Below, one piece after another: positions 33,047-44,816 of a stretch of 64,000 nucleotides of DNA. This DNA is from Scalesia atractyloides. Its lineage: Eukaryota; Streptophyta; Magnoliopsida; Asterales; Asteraceae. The stretch lies in contig CAMTDV010001633.1 of NCBI GenBank assembly GCA_947069175.1, positions 57,456,102 to 57,520,101 of the forward strand, given 5' to 3'. The notes below the pieces were generated by a model. The model saw only the letters and a list, made by a program, of their open reading frames with translations. It was not told where the DNA came from and did not search any database. The position numbers were made by a program, and so were the translations under genes. Each line of letters starts with the position of its first letter. Within the stretch, counting starts at the first letter, position 1.

Positions 33047-33890
33047 GTCACACCTCTTCTTACGGTGGAAACACAGGGGCACAACGAGTTAAATCATACA
33101 CTTGGAGTAAATAAGTACTTTTATTTATTAATAAACCAATTTGTCTTTAATACACAAAACAATAAAAAACACATATGTATCAATGTTTAATTAAACTAAG
33201 TCTCTTCCATGATACTACATGAGCAATCAACATGTATTTAACCTCTAGTTTCCATCACCTTAAAACATGCTAAAACTTATCAATTAAAAAATTGGTTAGA
33301 TCATATGTTTACTACATATAAGTAGATAAATTCAAATACATGTGGTCCATAGCCAAGCATTATGACTTGAGTGCACCCCAAATATCACAGGGGATGTCAA
33401 ACTTGTTCTTTGTTATTATCGGATTTCGAACATCCAGCTCCCTATCAAGAACCCCACAGTTGGTTGGCACGTCCTGACGTCCAACTCGAGTATTTGATAG
33501 GTTTGTTAGACTAATAGATCTATTAACGTGCTACGTTGGCTTCGCAAAGCTAATGGTTGTGTAAATTATTGTATTGAGGAGACTTTTGAAAGTGTGATAA
33601 TTGAATTATTGCAACATGTAAGAGTCATTTAGCCATTACCAATACCTACACTTGCCATTTTTCACTATATTTTAAGTGGGTGATTCTTGTATTGAAGTTC
33701 ATTAATCCTAGATACAAGAAAAATGCTAAATTAAATCACATGTGTATGGAACTAGGGGACAAGATTAACCAATCCAAACCAAAACTTCCCCCAAGCTCTC
33801 ATTTATGTGTTGAATGAGGTGGATGTTAGTCGTCATGTGTGGGTGGCATTGAGTTGTTAGTTATGTAGATTGTTATCTAAGAGGTTTTGA
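33047..33890. repeat. Probable LTR fragment, minus orientation
   Basis: Begins TGTCACACCTC, the reverse complement of a gypsy-type LTR end (...GTGTGACA). The rest is AT-rich and non-coding. No pairing LTR was identified. Confidence 0.35.
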
Positions 33891-34356
33891 TAGGGTGCTA
33901 AATGGGTCGTGTTCATGCGAACTTGAAAATTTTAGACGAACCCGAAAATCGTGTCATACATATGAACCCTAACGTGACTCAAATATTTGTGGGTTAACCA
34001 TAACACTTCCGCAAATTAATATACTAAAATTAAAATTTAGTAAAAAACATAAATGTATATAATACAATTACATTTAAGTTATAAAATCTTACGCCATGTT
34101 CTCTTTTTAAGTTATATCTATGATACAAAATACACACCCAATTTAATTTATGACATAAAACATAGTGTAAAATAACATACATGGGTTAAGAAGGTGAACA
34201 CGGCCGGGTTGACCCAAACCCGACCCGTTTAGCTAAAGGGGTTTGTGGGTCCAACTTGAAAACTGACTTAAACCCGTTTAGACTAAACCTAAACCTGCGA
34301 ATTCCGTGTTAGGTTCGTGTCATCTTTTCGGGTTGTGTAAAAAATTCACACCCCTA
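33891..34356. mobile_element. hAT-type MITE, 466 bp
   Basis: Left end TAGGGTGCTAA and reversed right end TAGGGGTGTGAA form short imperfect terminal repeats, flanked by GGTTTTGA (33883-33890) and GGTTTTGT (34357-34364), an 8-bp target duplication with one mismatch. Subterminal GGGTCGTGTT / CGGGTTGTG words are inverted as well. No coding sequence. Confidence 0.75.
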
Positions 34357-34364
34357 GGTTTTGT

Positions 34365-34934
34365 GTTCGGGACCATAAGACTAAAAACCTTATCTGGATA
34401 CTCATTATACACTTTTGAGAACTCCCCAAACTCTCTCATTTTCTCTCAATTTTCGCCCTAACACCCCCATATCCATTCACCATTTTCAAACACTAGAACA
34501 ACAAACCTAAGATTAGAACATCCAAGTTTTGAGGTATAAGTGAAGGTTTGGAGCTTAAACAAGGATCTATAGTTCAAAACCCAAGCCAAATCCATTATCT
34601 TTGTGTGAAAATCTTCCATAGCTTGTCTGGTGGTAAAACCCCTCATCTCATCTTGTTAAATTAGTTAAAAAGCTTACTTTTTGCAAGTGATGTTAAAACA
34701 AACTAAACAGGTGTTAAAATGGAAGCTTTATATGGATGATAATATGTTAGTTTGGCCATGGGAATATTTGATTGTGTATATGATCTTGTTGTTAGTTAGA
34801 GGTGTGTTTAAATGCTTAAATTGTGATTTTGTTGGATGATGATGTAGGATGATGGGTATGATTATGTGGTGTTTTATACGGAAGGTTGTATACATGCATA
34901 TAGGCCGTGGGAAAGGTGGTGTGGTGATTTGAAA
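34365..34934 (+). other. LTR- or leader-like non-coding sequence
   Basis: A CATTATACAC box followed by CTCTCTCATTTTCTCTC resembles the promoter and leader of a plus-strand LTR. No ORF follows. It could be part of one large LTR that reappears at 35735-37473 and 39702-40580, split by later insertions. Confidence 0.35.
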
Positions 34935-35734
34935 TTTCTATCAATTGTCGGTTGGGTTTTTTGAAGATTAAGAGATTCAGCTAAAGTGTTAAATCAAAAA
35001 CCGAATGTGGATGTGGTTATAGTCGAAACTGAGAAGTTGCATTGATTAGTTTCGAGTTGGTGATTGTTCGTAAAGATTGCAGTTAAGCAAATCAGAGGAG
35101 GTTAGGAACCGTGCAAACAAAGACCTGAAGATTCATTTCAGGGGGAATTTATGTATAATGAAGATAATGCAAGCCCAAATCATCAATTAAGGGAGAATTA
35201 TCTGAAGATATCAAGATGCCTAATTGAAGTTGCAGAATATTCAAACACAATTATCATATTTCAAGATCAAGATTCGACAGTGACGGCCAAGGGGGAATTT
35301 GTTGGTGCATATTATGCATGTCTGCCACTGTGCGAATAGGCTAGATAAAGCGTGTGTTGAATATTGTATAGTTGAGATACGGTCACATGACTTTAGAGAG
35401 GACAAGAGAGGTTCGTACGAATGTAACCTTCGTGAGGAGGTAACCCTCGTGAGGAGGTAACTACCTCCGCATGAACTGGTACCTCCGCATGAAGGTACAT
35501 CCGTCCCAAACCTCAAGTATATATAATGTGTTGTGTGTTCGTTAGTTGATAAGTTTTGGAGTTCCCAGAGGGCAAATGCTGGAGAATATTTCTCCAGCTT
35601 ATAAAGATGTATACTCTTTTGGTATGAATGGAATCATTCGACTTCTATTTCTACTTTGTTTTTAATAACATTCTACCGAATTAGTGATATCCCGTCCAAA
35701 CTTCCGTCTAGACCCGCCCAATCCTGAACCTTCA
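34935..35734 (+). mobile_element. 5'-truncated copy of the non-coding LTR element
   Basis: The interior (34935-35299) matches the reverse complement of 17229-17600, then a purine tract GGCCAAGGGGGAATT leads to an LTR (35300-35734, 435 bp) that starts TGTTGGTGC and ends CCTTCA. The element's own 5' LTR and most of the interior are missing. Its LTR has a TATATATA box near 35519 and, just upstream (35408-35508), an array of short inverted words that differ from those in the other copies. Confidence 0.8.
35408..35508. repeat. Altered palindrome array in the truncated copy's LTR
   Basis: Units such as GGTTCGTACGAATG, ACCTTCGTGAGGAGGTAA and TACCTCCGCATGAAGGTA occupy the place held by CATCCGTGCGGATG units in the LTRs at 16794 and 19112. 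The flanking LTR sequence is recognisably the same. Confidence 0.7.
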
Positions 35735-36186
35735 TTTGTTAAAACATAAGATAAATATGTTTTATGGTGAATCTTGCACGTTGATGATTATATGATGATT
35801 AAATGTATGTTTATATGGTTTTGTATGATAAGTGTATTTTTAGTATAATATGGCTTAACATGTGTATAATGGTAATCTTGATGGATAAAAGCATGTATTT
35901 TCATATAAGAATCACAAAGTATGGTGATTTTATGATTATATAATCATCAAGAGTTTTATGATAATTTTTATGTTAAATAAGACTTGGTATATTTTTTGAT
36001 GAAAATGATGTTTTATGTAACTTATGGTTTCCAAAACATATAAGTCTTTATATATAAAAGTTACCATTTCATGTGAAAATGAATTTTTGTATAAAACCCA
36101 AGTCTTGGAATATTTATGGAAATTATAACTATATAATTTTTACTTTGAAGTATTTTGGATGAAAAATACTATATTTTCAAATCATA

Positions 36187-36245
<59 letters not shown>

Positions 36246-37473
36246 GCATATAATTATTGGAATTAATTTTTCAAAAAAAAAACGACCAGTTGATTGTTTA
36301 AGTATGTTTATATGATAATTGTCAATTTATGGAAAATTGAGGACAAGAATATGTATATGTTCATACTTAGTGTGAAATATAATTATTTGGTAAAGGGGTG
36401 AACTATATGAAGTTGCATGATTGGCATGGTTTGTATGGTTTGCATGAAAGGTGCTAAGTGTTGTGTGTTAGTTATATGCATGCAGTTGTGTATTCTAAGA
36501 TGCCTAGTTGGCTTGATGACGTTGTATGTGATATATATGTTATATACATCTTACATGTTACATGTTCGGTGTATGTATATACATATGTGTATATGTATAA
36601 GTATACGTGTGGTGGGTTTATGTTGACGAACGACTTTGGATAAATATAAAATATATTATTTTTCGGGTATTTATCGTGCTTCAAAAAGGTATATATTTAT
36701 TTTTAGAACTAATATAGTTAGTTATTCATGTATGGTTTTATGGTTTGTGAAATGTTATTTCATGATATAAATATATATTATTTTTAGTGGAAATACATAT
36801 ATTTATAAACCGGGTTGGTCGTGTGTAGACACGAGTGGTTGAACATGTCTTCGGGATGGGATCCCGGTATTACGTGGACTTATTAGTTATTATATATATT
36901 TGGTAACACTTGGATAATTAATCACCGATGGGTTGTTAAGTTAATTTAATTAAAAATGATGACATCTCACTCAGTCTAAGAAAGTTTGGTGAACAACTTG
37001 TCAGGTAGACACATGGTTAGGCCTTAATGTCTTATGTGGTTTAGGACATGTGTAGGTCGGATTTCTTGTTAGGACATTTTCATTGTTGCTAGCTTTGCAT
37101 GGAGTTCCAGGTGAGTTACCTCTTTTTACTGTTTTCGTACTTTTGGGGAAAGACATGCTTGTTTTATGCTAAGTCATATGGTTTTCATGAATTGTATAAA
37201 ATGTTTACAAAAACATGCATGGTTTAGAGTATACATGTTTTCATTTACGATGTACAATAGTTGCGAATGAAATCCATTAGATCTATTATTTGCACATAAG
37301 TTTGGTTGGTTTGAGCTCATTAAGCCCTCATGTTGCCATTTTATTTCGTAACCATTAGTTCGTTGAGACCACGGAACAGTCAAATAGATCTATTGGGATT
37401 GACAATCTCCGTTCTTGGTCAGTCGTGACCCTTTGGATTTATAATTATGTCCAAATTTGTTAGACGTCGTCAT
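35735..37473. other. Non-coding repeat-like DNA left of the solo LTR
   Basis: AT-rich with no supported gene. It contains the (TA)n tract at 36190-36241 and ends with the GTCAT target site of the solo LTR. It may be LTR or interior sequence of a large element continuing at 39702. Confidence 0.45.
36190..36241. repeat. (TA)26 microsatellite
   Basis: An uninterrupted alternating TA run of about 52 bases. Confidence 0.95.
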
Positions 37474-38276
37474 TGTCACACCCAACCGATGGCGGAATCA
37501 TCGGGGCGCGGCACTAGGCGAATCAGATTGCTCGAGAGAATCCATAACAATTATTTACGTGACAAAATTTAAACATTCATTATCCTATACTAACAAACAT
37601 ATAATGCATAAACAATTATTACAAATATCAAAACATCTCTCAAACAATCACAATTCGATCTTCCCTAGATTTTCTATTACAATGTGTTTCTTGAGATAAT
37701 TCCTAAATCCGTTTTGCAGCAAGTAGATCTTAATAACCTGCAACATACGTTAAAATAAATTGACAATACAAAAATGTATTGGCGAGCATACGGGTTTTGA
37801 TATAATAGCATAGTAGATAAAAGTATAGCAAATTCCTTCATACATAAACATGATTCATACAACATATAAACTCACAAGACAATTTATCATGCTATACTCG
37901 CTGAGAGCTCGCGCATACATCTTAGCTAAACCCCGTCGGATGAGAGCCCCTCTACAGTACTATACTAGCCAAGGTGGAGATAACGAAAACAGTCCTAGTT
38001 TACATGTTCTAGCAATCACGTATAATATGAATAACAGATATTCACGTGTGATAAATCAGTTTAGCATGCGTTGTGTATTTTTGATAAGAACGTATGTTAC
38101 ACCCAAAAAGTGCATTAAAGCGAAAATGGGTCAAGTATACTCACAGTTGGTGCATTTTAGGGGAGTTTTAGGATCTGAGAAGAGCCGAGGAGAGCACCAG
38201 ATCAACCTGCATACGCGAACGGAAGTGCATCAGTCTCCGAAAAGCTGAAACAGTTAAGTTTGGGTTGAGCAGTAGG

Positions 38277-38565
38277 CAAGTTCGGGCAAACTTGTATGTA
38301 AACATACAAGTTCGAGCGAACTTGTACTATTCTGCTGAGTTGTGAGTCAAGTTCGGGGGAACTTGCAAGTTTCTCAGGGAAACTTGACAAGTTCGAGCGA
38401 GCTTGCAGTTAACCTTGATAGGTGAGACAAGTTCGAGCGAACTTGGGGATTCCTGAAGAGAATTTTTGTGCATTTCCACTTAAGTTCGGCCGAACTTGAC
38501 CCCTAGAGGGCAAGTTCGAGCGAACTTGACATGCTGTGTTGACAAATTCAGTGCAATCTCGAGCG
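38277..38565. repeat. Palindrome array, CAAGTTCGAGCGAACTTG type, downstream of TATA
   Basis: About eight units of CAAGTTCGAGCGAACTTG or variants (TTCGGCCGAA, TTCGGGCAAA, TTCGGGGGAA). Each has arms CAAGTTCG/CGAACTTG around two free bases. It occupies the position homologous to 13556-13690. Confidence 0.85.
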
Positions 38566-39139
38566 AACTTGATGTTTTCGGGTCCAAAATCTTGCGTTTT
38601 CGCGTCGTTTGCTGAGTAAATCGAGTGTTCATCCCTCCAACCTTAAGCCACTGAGCAAAACTTAGGCTGGAGAGGTCTTTTGGAGCGAACTTAGCCATTT
38701 TACAGAAACTCGGCTACACCGGACGAACTTGATGGTTCGTACGGGTTAGTCCAGCTTGTGTAAAGCGACGATTTCGTCCTTGTGCTTCCGGATCTGAGAT
38801 TTTGCTTGACAACGCCTCGTTCCACTCAAAAGTGAACGAAACATACGTCATTAGTCCGAATATTGTGTAGAAATCAATGTTTTTGAAAGGTTTTACTCAG
38901 ATCTAGTATAGATCTGAGTGAAAAACAGAAGTTTTATAGAAAAATATGAAGATTTTCGTAACAAAAGAGATTTGATGCAAAAGAAGGCAATGCCTTGTGC
39001 CAAAATCGTTGTAAACCTTTGTAAAACGTTGTTGTAGTTGAAATCGGGTTGATTCTTACTTAGGGAACAGAGGGTTTCGGTTTGGAGAGCTCTGGGCGAA
39101 CTTGCAGCAAGTTCAAATGAGAAAAGGAGCTGAGTATAT

Positions 39140-39290
39140 ATAGGAATCAGATAAGTTCGCTCCAGATGAACCAAGTTCGGGCGAACTTGCCCTGCAAGTT
39201 CGGCCGGACTTGTCATCCAAGCTAACTTGTTGTTTGGTCTGGCTAGTCAAGTTCGGGCGAACTTGACCCTTCAAGTTCGGCCGAACTTGG
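39140..39290. repeat. Palindrome array, CAAGTTCGGGCGAACTTG type, upstream of TATA
   Basis: Four or five units, including CAAGTTCGGGCGAACTTG twice and TTCAAGTTCGGCCGAACTTG, directly upstream of the minus-strand TATA box, homologous in position to 12748-12856. Confidence 0.85.
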
Positions 39291-39701
39291 CTGTCGGGCC
39301 AAGTTTTCATTTCTGTTTTTCTTGTTAAGTGTTCGTTCGGCGATGTAATCGCGTTATATAGTTACATTAAGCATTATAGCAAAGTATTAAGCGTTTTAGT
39401 CGATTAAATTAAGTTAAGATTCAATGAGATGAGGGGTAGGATGCGACTTTGTTCCCAAGTCTTGCGAGGGTCGCGTTGTGTTTAAGCGATCAGATAGCCT
39501 TGGAAACTTCACGCAAAGTTTGATAGTATTAAGTTGTACGAGATAAGCGTTGTGGTAATGCGATATAATGCGTTGTGATGTGCGAGGTGATACGAAAATA
39601 TACGATGTAGCGTAATAAGCGATTTAGGTTACATTATGATCCGAATCTCTGGTGCTAGGTGTAACGAGAGTGACGAGCTTGCGAGGAAGCGGGTTGTTAC
39701 A

Positions 39702-40599
39702 GTCATGGTGTACAATGTGGCGAGGCAACAATTGTCATGGTTTGGATACGGGCTTATGTGATACATACATCAGTCTCCTAGCTAGGCATTGATCTGATCA
39801 TCACGGTTCTCATTTGCATACGCAACCTATCTATTACCATATACATTATTGAAACTGCATGAGTGTCCAGGGAGGTACTTGTGCTGTCAAGTATTTCATA
39901 GGGATGGCATTCCATGTATTATGGGTAATGGTTATTAGATTTCATACAATGTCTTGCATGAAAATGGTTTGTGAAGTGAATCCTCGGATGGGTGTTTAAT
40001 TTCCATACAATGTTTTGCATGAAAATGGCTTATGAGGTGGGACCTCAAATTGGTGATAGATTTCCATACATTTTTTTCACATGAAAATGTTTTGTGAGGT
40101 GGGACCTCGAATGGTACTAGATTTTCTTACAATATTTTGCATGCAATTAATTTTGTGAAGTGTTCTTCAATTTCTTTACAAGATTTTCATACAAATGATT
40201 TGCATGAAAATCGGTTTTCATCCTATGAAATAAACCTGTGAAACCAACATTATATTGACGTTTTTAAGAATGTTTTTCAGGTGTTAAACCAGAGTGGAGG
40301 CTACATATGAGTTTGCATGCATGCTAGGATACCGGACTCTTGGAAGAGTCTCATGTTAGCCCTTAGTGTAGGCTTGTATTAGAATCCTTGTGTTTAGGAA
40401 TTGTAAAACATTTGGTAAATGTTTGACATTATATAATGTAAGTGTTTGCTTAATCATATGCTCTGAAAACCTTTTTGGTTACACTCTCGCGTTTCCGCCT
40501 TGGCGGGGGTACGACACCTGTGTTTGTATTGGTTGTTTGGAGGTTGAAAACTTCATGTTTTTTAGTGATGCCAGTGGGGTCTGATTCCAAATCAATGGA
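39702..40599. other. Non-coding DNA right of the solo LTR
   Basis: Continues the sequence broken at 37473. Three degenerate copies of a roughly 75-base unit (TTCCATACAATGTTTTGCAT, then GAAAATGG...GAGGTGGGACCTC) lie at 39935-40190. It ends around TCGCGTTTCCGCCTTGGCGG (40488-40507), which resembles a gypsy LTR 3' end. No gene. Confidence 0.45.
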
Positions 40600-43163
40600 C
40601 TTTATTTTGAAAAAAAAGAATCAACCGATGTTGATCAGATTGATTGAGTTATGAGGGTTTAAAGTTGAACAAAGTATGTTGGAATTTCTGAAAATTGTGT
40701 ATAATGTTGTTTAAAGATCTCAATCATATTAGGGTTTTGATTGAAACCATGATCCATCATTCTACTTATTGATGATATAGAATAATGGATCATCTTACAT
40801 TAATTGAAAATCAAAGTTATGAAGGAAAGAACAAAATGATGAATGCCATGTTGAAAGCGCAAGGCTGCAGGTGCTAGCTGCAGCCTGCTGTCAGCGATGT
40901 CCTTGCGGACCGCAAGGGTATAGCCCTACTGTCTGTAAGGAACGTAGGTGCGTTAAGTTTTTGAACCCTTTGCGAACAATAAGAGGTTACCCCTTGCGGT
41001 CTGTAAGGGACCTCCAGAATGTGAATTTTGTACTTTTGCACTTTTAGTCCTTTGACTTTGTTTCAATCCCCATTTTGACAATGTTGGTACCTCTCCTTCC
41101 ACAAATCGAAATTATACGGAGAGTTTGGACACCATTTCTCCTCTTGAAAACAAGTGTCCTGCCACTAATCTCATACTAAGAGCCTCTGATGATACTTTGC
41201 TTGATTATGGAGTTCCAAGATTAGTATAAATAGGTGATCTTGTTAAACTCTTCATTACACCTTCACATTCTTCTCTAAATCTTTCTCTTGGAGCTTCTCT
41301 GGACTTAGGAGCTACCTTCAAAGAGTTCTCAGGAGTCACCCAAGTCTAGTAAGTCCTTCCTCTTTAGTCAATTTTAGTTATTTAGATAGTTATCAACTGA
41401 AAGTCAAACATTTTAACGTTGACTTTCGATTTTGACCAATTCGGTTAAGGAAAAGTTTAAATTTAACTTTCCTATGTGATTGTAATAACGAGAGTATTAA
41501 TCCCTTATGATTATACCCTCTGACCATCACGTTAAGTTTGCGAAATCACGAGTCAAACATGTTATAAAGAAAAGTAAAAAACATAAAATTTTGCATATTA
41601 CGATAAATGAACTTCTAAGTATCTAAACCACATGTTTTGACACCATAACAGTTTATATAACTTTATAAAACTTATTTTGATATGTCCAACTCGTCAATTT
41701 CATTTTGGCACTCATTCTTATGTCAAAAGTCAAGCAGTTTGACTTTTGTTTTGACTTTCGATTTTGACTTGTTTGGTCAACCTTATAACCCAATCAAACC
41801 CAACTACATGATCGTTATAATATAGAGTATAATCCTATGTGATTATACCTTTTGGCTATCATGTATAGTCGGGTAAATGGCGAGTCAGTTATACATTAAT
41901 TAAAAGGTCAAAAATGCCCTTTTGGCATAAAATGGTTTTAAACTCATATAAACTATATTCTAACCTTACATATTGATCTTATAACTTTTTAAAAATATTT
42001 TTTGAAATATTAAACTCGTCATAGACCCATCTCAACCACCTGAAACCGATTTTACGCGCAAGACTAGTTATATGAACATAATTCATCTAAACTAGTCATA
42101 GCGGGTCAATTGTTTTCCAAATCCTTCCGAATTAAAATGTTTGGTTAAATAACCCGTATCTAACGAGGCTTCGCTCTCGGAAGGGTATAAACCACATTAT
42201 ATCCGATCAACGCTTAATCTAGCGAAACCAAACAAAATTCTAAGTAAACGAGTCAAGTTAAAAGACTTACCAATGACTCATGAACATTCTAACAGATAAA
42301 AAAATCTGTTTCATTTCGGACTATAAAGCCATCCAGATAATCGTGCCTAGGATTAAAAAACTTGATTTTTTGCTTTGCTTCAAGAGTAAAATTTATGAAA
42401 TTATTGCCAAGAAAAGGTAAATACTCTTAGCCTATTTTATTTAAAAACTTGGGATATGGCATTAGCCACTTGGAGCGGGTATTATATAAATGGGCAAATG
42501 CTTTCATAAATGTAAGAACCCAGTTAATTCGTATTGCTTGAATAACATTAAACACTTGGGGGTTAATGATACTGATACCGTGTCCGAACGTCCCGACTCA
42601 TCAATTAGGAATAGCCATATAAAATATACGTGAGGTAGTATGCATACACCTGGAAAATGTTCTGTTAAAGATGGTGTGTACCATGATCAAAGTACCGACA
42701 TAGATTTCTGGTCCCCGATTGTATTGACAAGCATGTAAAACTAGTGACAAAAAATTTATCCCAAAGAAATATTAAATGATTACCCACGAGTTATCATAAT
42801 ATATATCAAATGGTTTTCAAAATAAGTCGGTTAATTGTATTTACCAGTGAAAATGATGTATTTTCAAAAGATTAAACCGCAAGTAACGAACCTTGATTAT
42901 AGGCTGGAAACGGTTCGGTAAAAGAAAAACTTTGGAATTTGCAACTCCACTGCTTAAAGGCCTATGATGTCCTAAGTCCGTTTTATTCCAATCTTACCTT
43001 ATGGGACTTTTATCGAATAGCTTACTATAAATTTTATTTAATAAATTTCATGCTTTTACATTTAATACTTTATTACTCAATTATTCGCTGCCAATTGTGA
43101 TACTGTTATCAATCGTCACGCATAAACACATCGGCCAGGCCCACCGGAAATCGGGGTTTGACA
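40600..43163 (+). repeat. Family-A gypsy LTR copy, plus orientation
   Basis: Shares with 19548-21454 the palindromes, a TATA region (TATAAATAGG at about 41226), the GTCAAAGTC..GACTCGT stretches, the 'cttgggatatggcattagccacttggagcggg' stretch and the end GGCCCACCGGAAATCGGGGTTTGACA. The left edge is uncertain. No element interior is attached, so it may be another solo LTR. Confidence 0.7.
40902..41012. repeat. CCTTGCGGACCGCAAGG palindromes (family A, plus copy)
   Basis: A perfect unit at 40902-40918 and degenerate units CCTTTGCGAACAATAAGAGG and CCCTTGCGGTCTGTAAGGG, about 215 bases upstream of the TATA box. Confidence 0.8.
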
Positions 43164-43819
43164 TGAAAGCATGATCGTTTCTTATAACTCGTTGTTTGAT
43201 ACATGATTGCTACAACTAAGGTGTATGACCATGGACTAGAACTAAATATAGTTTAAAACATGATTAAGATTATTTGAAAACACACTAATAAGACTAAACT
43301 AAAAGATTTGAAATAAGAACACAAAGAATAAATTAAGTACATTGAAAAACAAGGGAGAGGACTTATTTGAATGTTAGAAATTTTTAATTCTTCAACTATT
43401 AGTGGATCTCCTAAAGCTTCTAAGATGGTTCGTTGTTATGTTTTGGTGTGAAAAACTACAAATGAGAGAGCCTCTATTTATATTAGACTCGAGGATGTGT
43501 ATATTGTAGGGTTTGGGAAGTTACCATAATTAAACGAAAAGTGGCTTGAGGTGGTAAAACACAAGGGAAAGGGGAGGGTGGCAGCAATAAGGAAGGGGAA
43601 AAGGAAGAGTTTTAGTAATGTCTTATAGAAAAATCTTAGGGCTTTTTACTTGTTTAGGAAGTTGTAGAATTTATGGAAGGAACACTCTACAAATCTTTTA
43701 ATTAAATTTTACACTTTAATCCTTTAGAATAATTTTCTTATACATTGACTATTAAGTTTTATTTATTTCAGTTTAACTATTTAGGCATCCTGGTTCTTCG
43801 AAAGTAAAAATGCAAAATC
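43164..43819. other. Non-coding DNA between two LTR elements
   Basis: A minus-strand TATAAATAGAGGC box (near 43470) followed by leader-like sequence suggests part of an LTR or a decayed promoter. No ORF is supported. The last five bases plus the next one form the ACGTT target site of the Tat element. Confidence 0.4.
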
Positions 43820-43824
43820 ACGTT

Positions 43825-44561
43825 TGTTTTGGTCAAAAATTACCGAAGCAATTTCGTGATCAAATTTTTAGTTTGTGAGGTAGTGTGCTATATAAACTTG
43901 ATAAAGTTAACTTGGTTGAAAATGTAAATGGTTTTAGCCTACAGTTCCAGGATATAGAACTGTGTCAATTTGTAAAATAAGTGCAAATAAAGTAAAGGTT
44001 GACACGAGATGTACGAGGAAAGCCCTTCATCTTTCTAGATCGCCGGCATAAAACCTCGGGAGCTGACAATCATCGGCTGCCTTGTTCTTCTTATTATTGA
44101 ATATTTAGGATTAGCTTAGATCGTCACTAACTGTTACAAAGTTTGCTAGTGTTGAGTGTTGGTGCGTAGATTCAAGAGAAAAATGAGAGCAAGAGAGCAG
44201 AGAGTGAAGTAGTGTAATCGTGTGTGACCTAGAGATCTGGCTGTTCATTTATATAGTTACAAATGATGAACTAATTCTCCTAAAAACTGGGGGTCCTCCG
44301 GAATATTCCTTTTGGAACGTTAGAGACCTGGTCTTCCGGCTTCAACTTGCACTTTTCAACCAAATGGAGCGAGTCTTCAGGAGAACAAATCCTGGTTAAC
44401 GTCATGTACCTGCAACCATAACCTGCAAATGTATTGTCAGCAACTACCAGGATACTGCATCAGGATATTACCAATATCCTTGTTCGGTATCCTGATTGTA
44501 AACAGTTATTAATTATTCAAGATATAATTCAGGATATGGGCTTAGAATTTCACCCATAACA
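43825..44561 (-). repeat. 3' LTR of the Tat element
   Basis: Minus-strand form starts TGTTATGGGTGAAATTC and ends TTGACCAAAACA. Closely similar to 53642-54395. The polypurine tract TTTTTGGGGACAAT lies next to it (44562-44576, minus strand). Confidence 0.9.
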
Positions 44562-44816
44562 ATTGTCCCCAAAAATATTTATATTAAGGATCCTAAGTCC
44601 TAATGGTAACACTTTTTACGTTTACCAAGGCAATTAAGAGATAAGATTTCTGATTTGGCAACCTGCAACCGTCCATCCTTAATTCACTCATTACCCCCTA
44701 TATGTTCTCGTCCTTGTCCCCATTTAATCTTCGCCAAGAAAGTAAAAAGGTAAAATATTCTCTCTCATCTTCATCTTTTTCCTTCTTTCCTTTCTTAGTT
44801 TTCCGGCTAACAAATA

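Larger units (their letters stand above)
37474..39701 (-). mobile_element. Solo LTR of the second gypsy family, 2228 bp
   Basis: On the minus strand it starts TGTAACAACCCGC and ends GGTTGGGTGTGACA, and perfect GTCAT target duplications flank it (37469-37473 and 39702-39706). It is homologous along its length to the LTR at 12269-14506 (same end region, same AAGACTGATGCAC stretch, same TTTGCTCAGTGGCTTAAGG stretch). It has a minus-strand TATATATA box at 39135-39142. No internal sequence remains, so it arose by LTR-LTR recombination. Confidence 0.9.
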
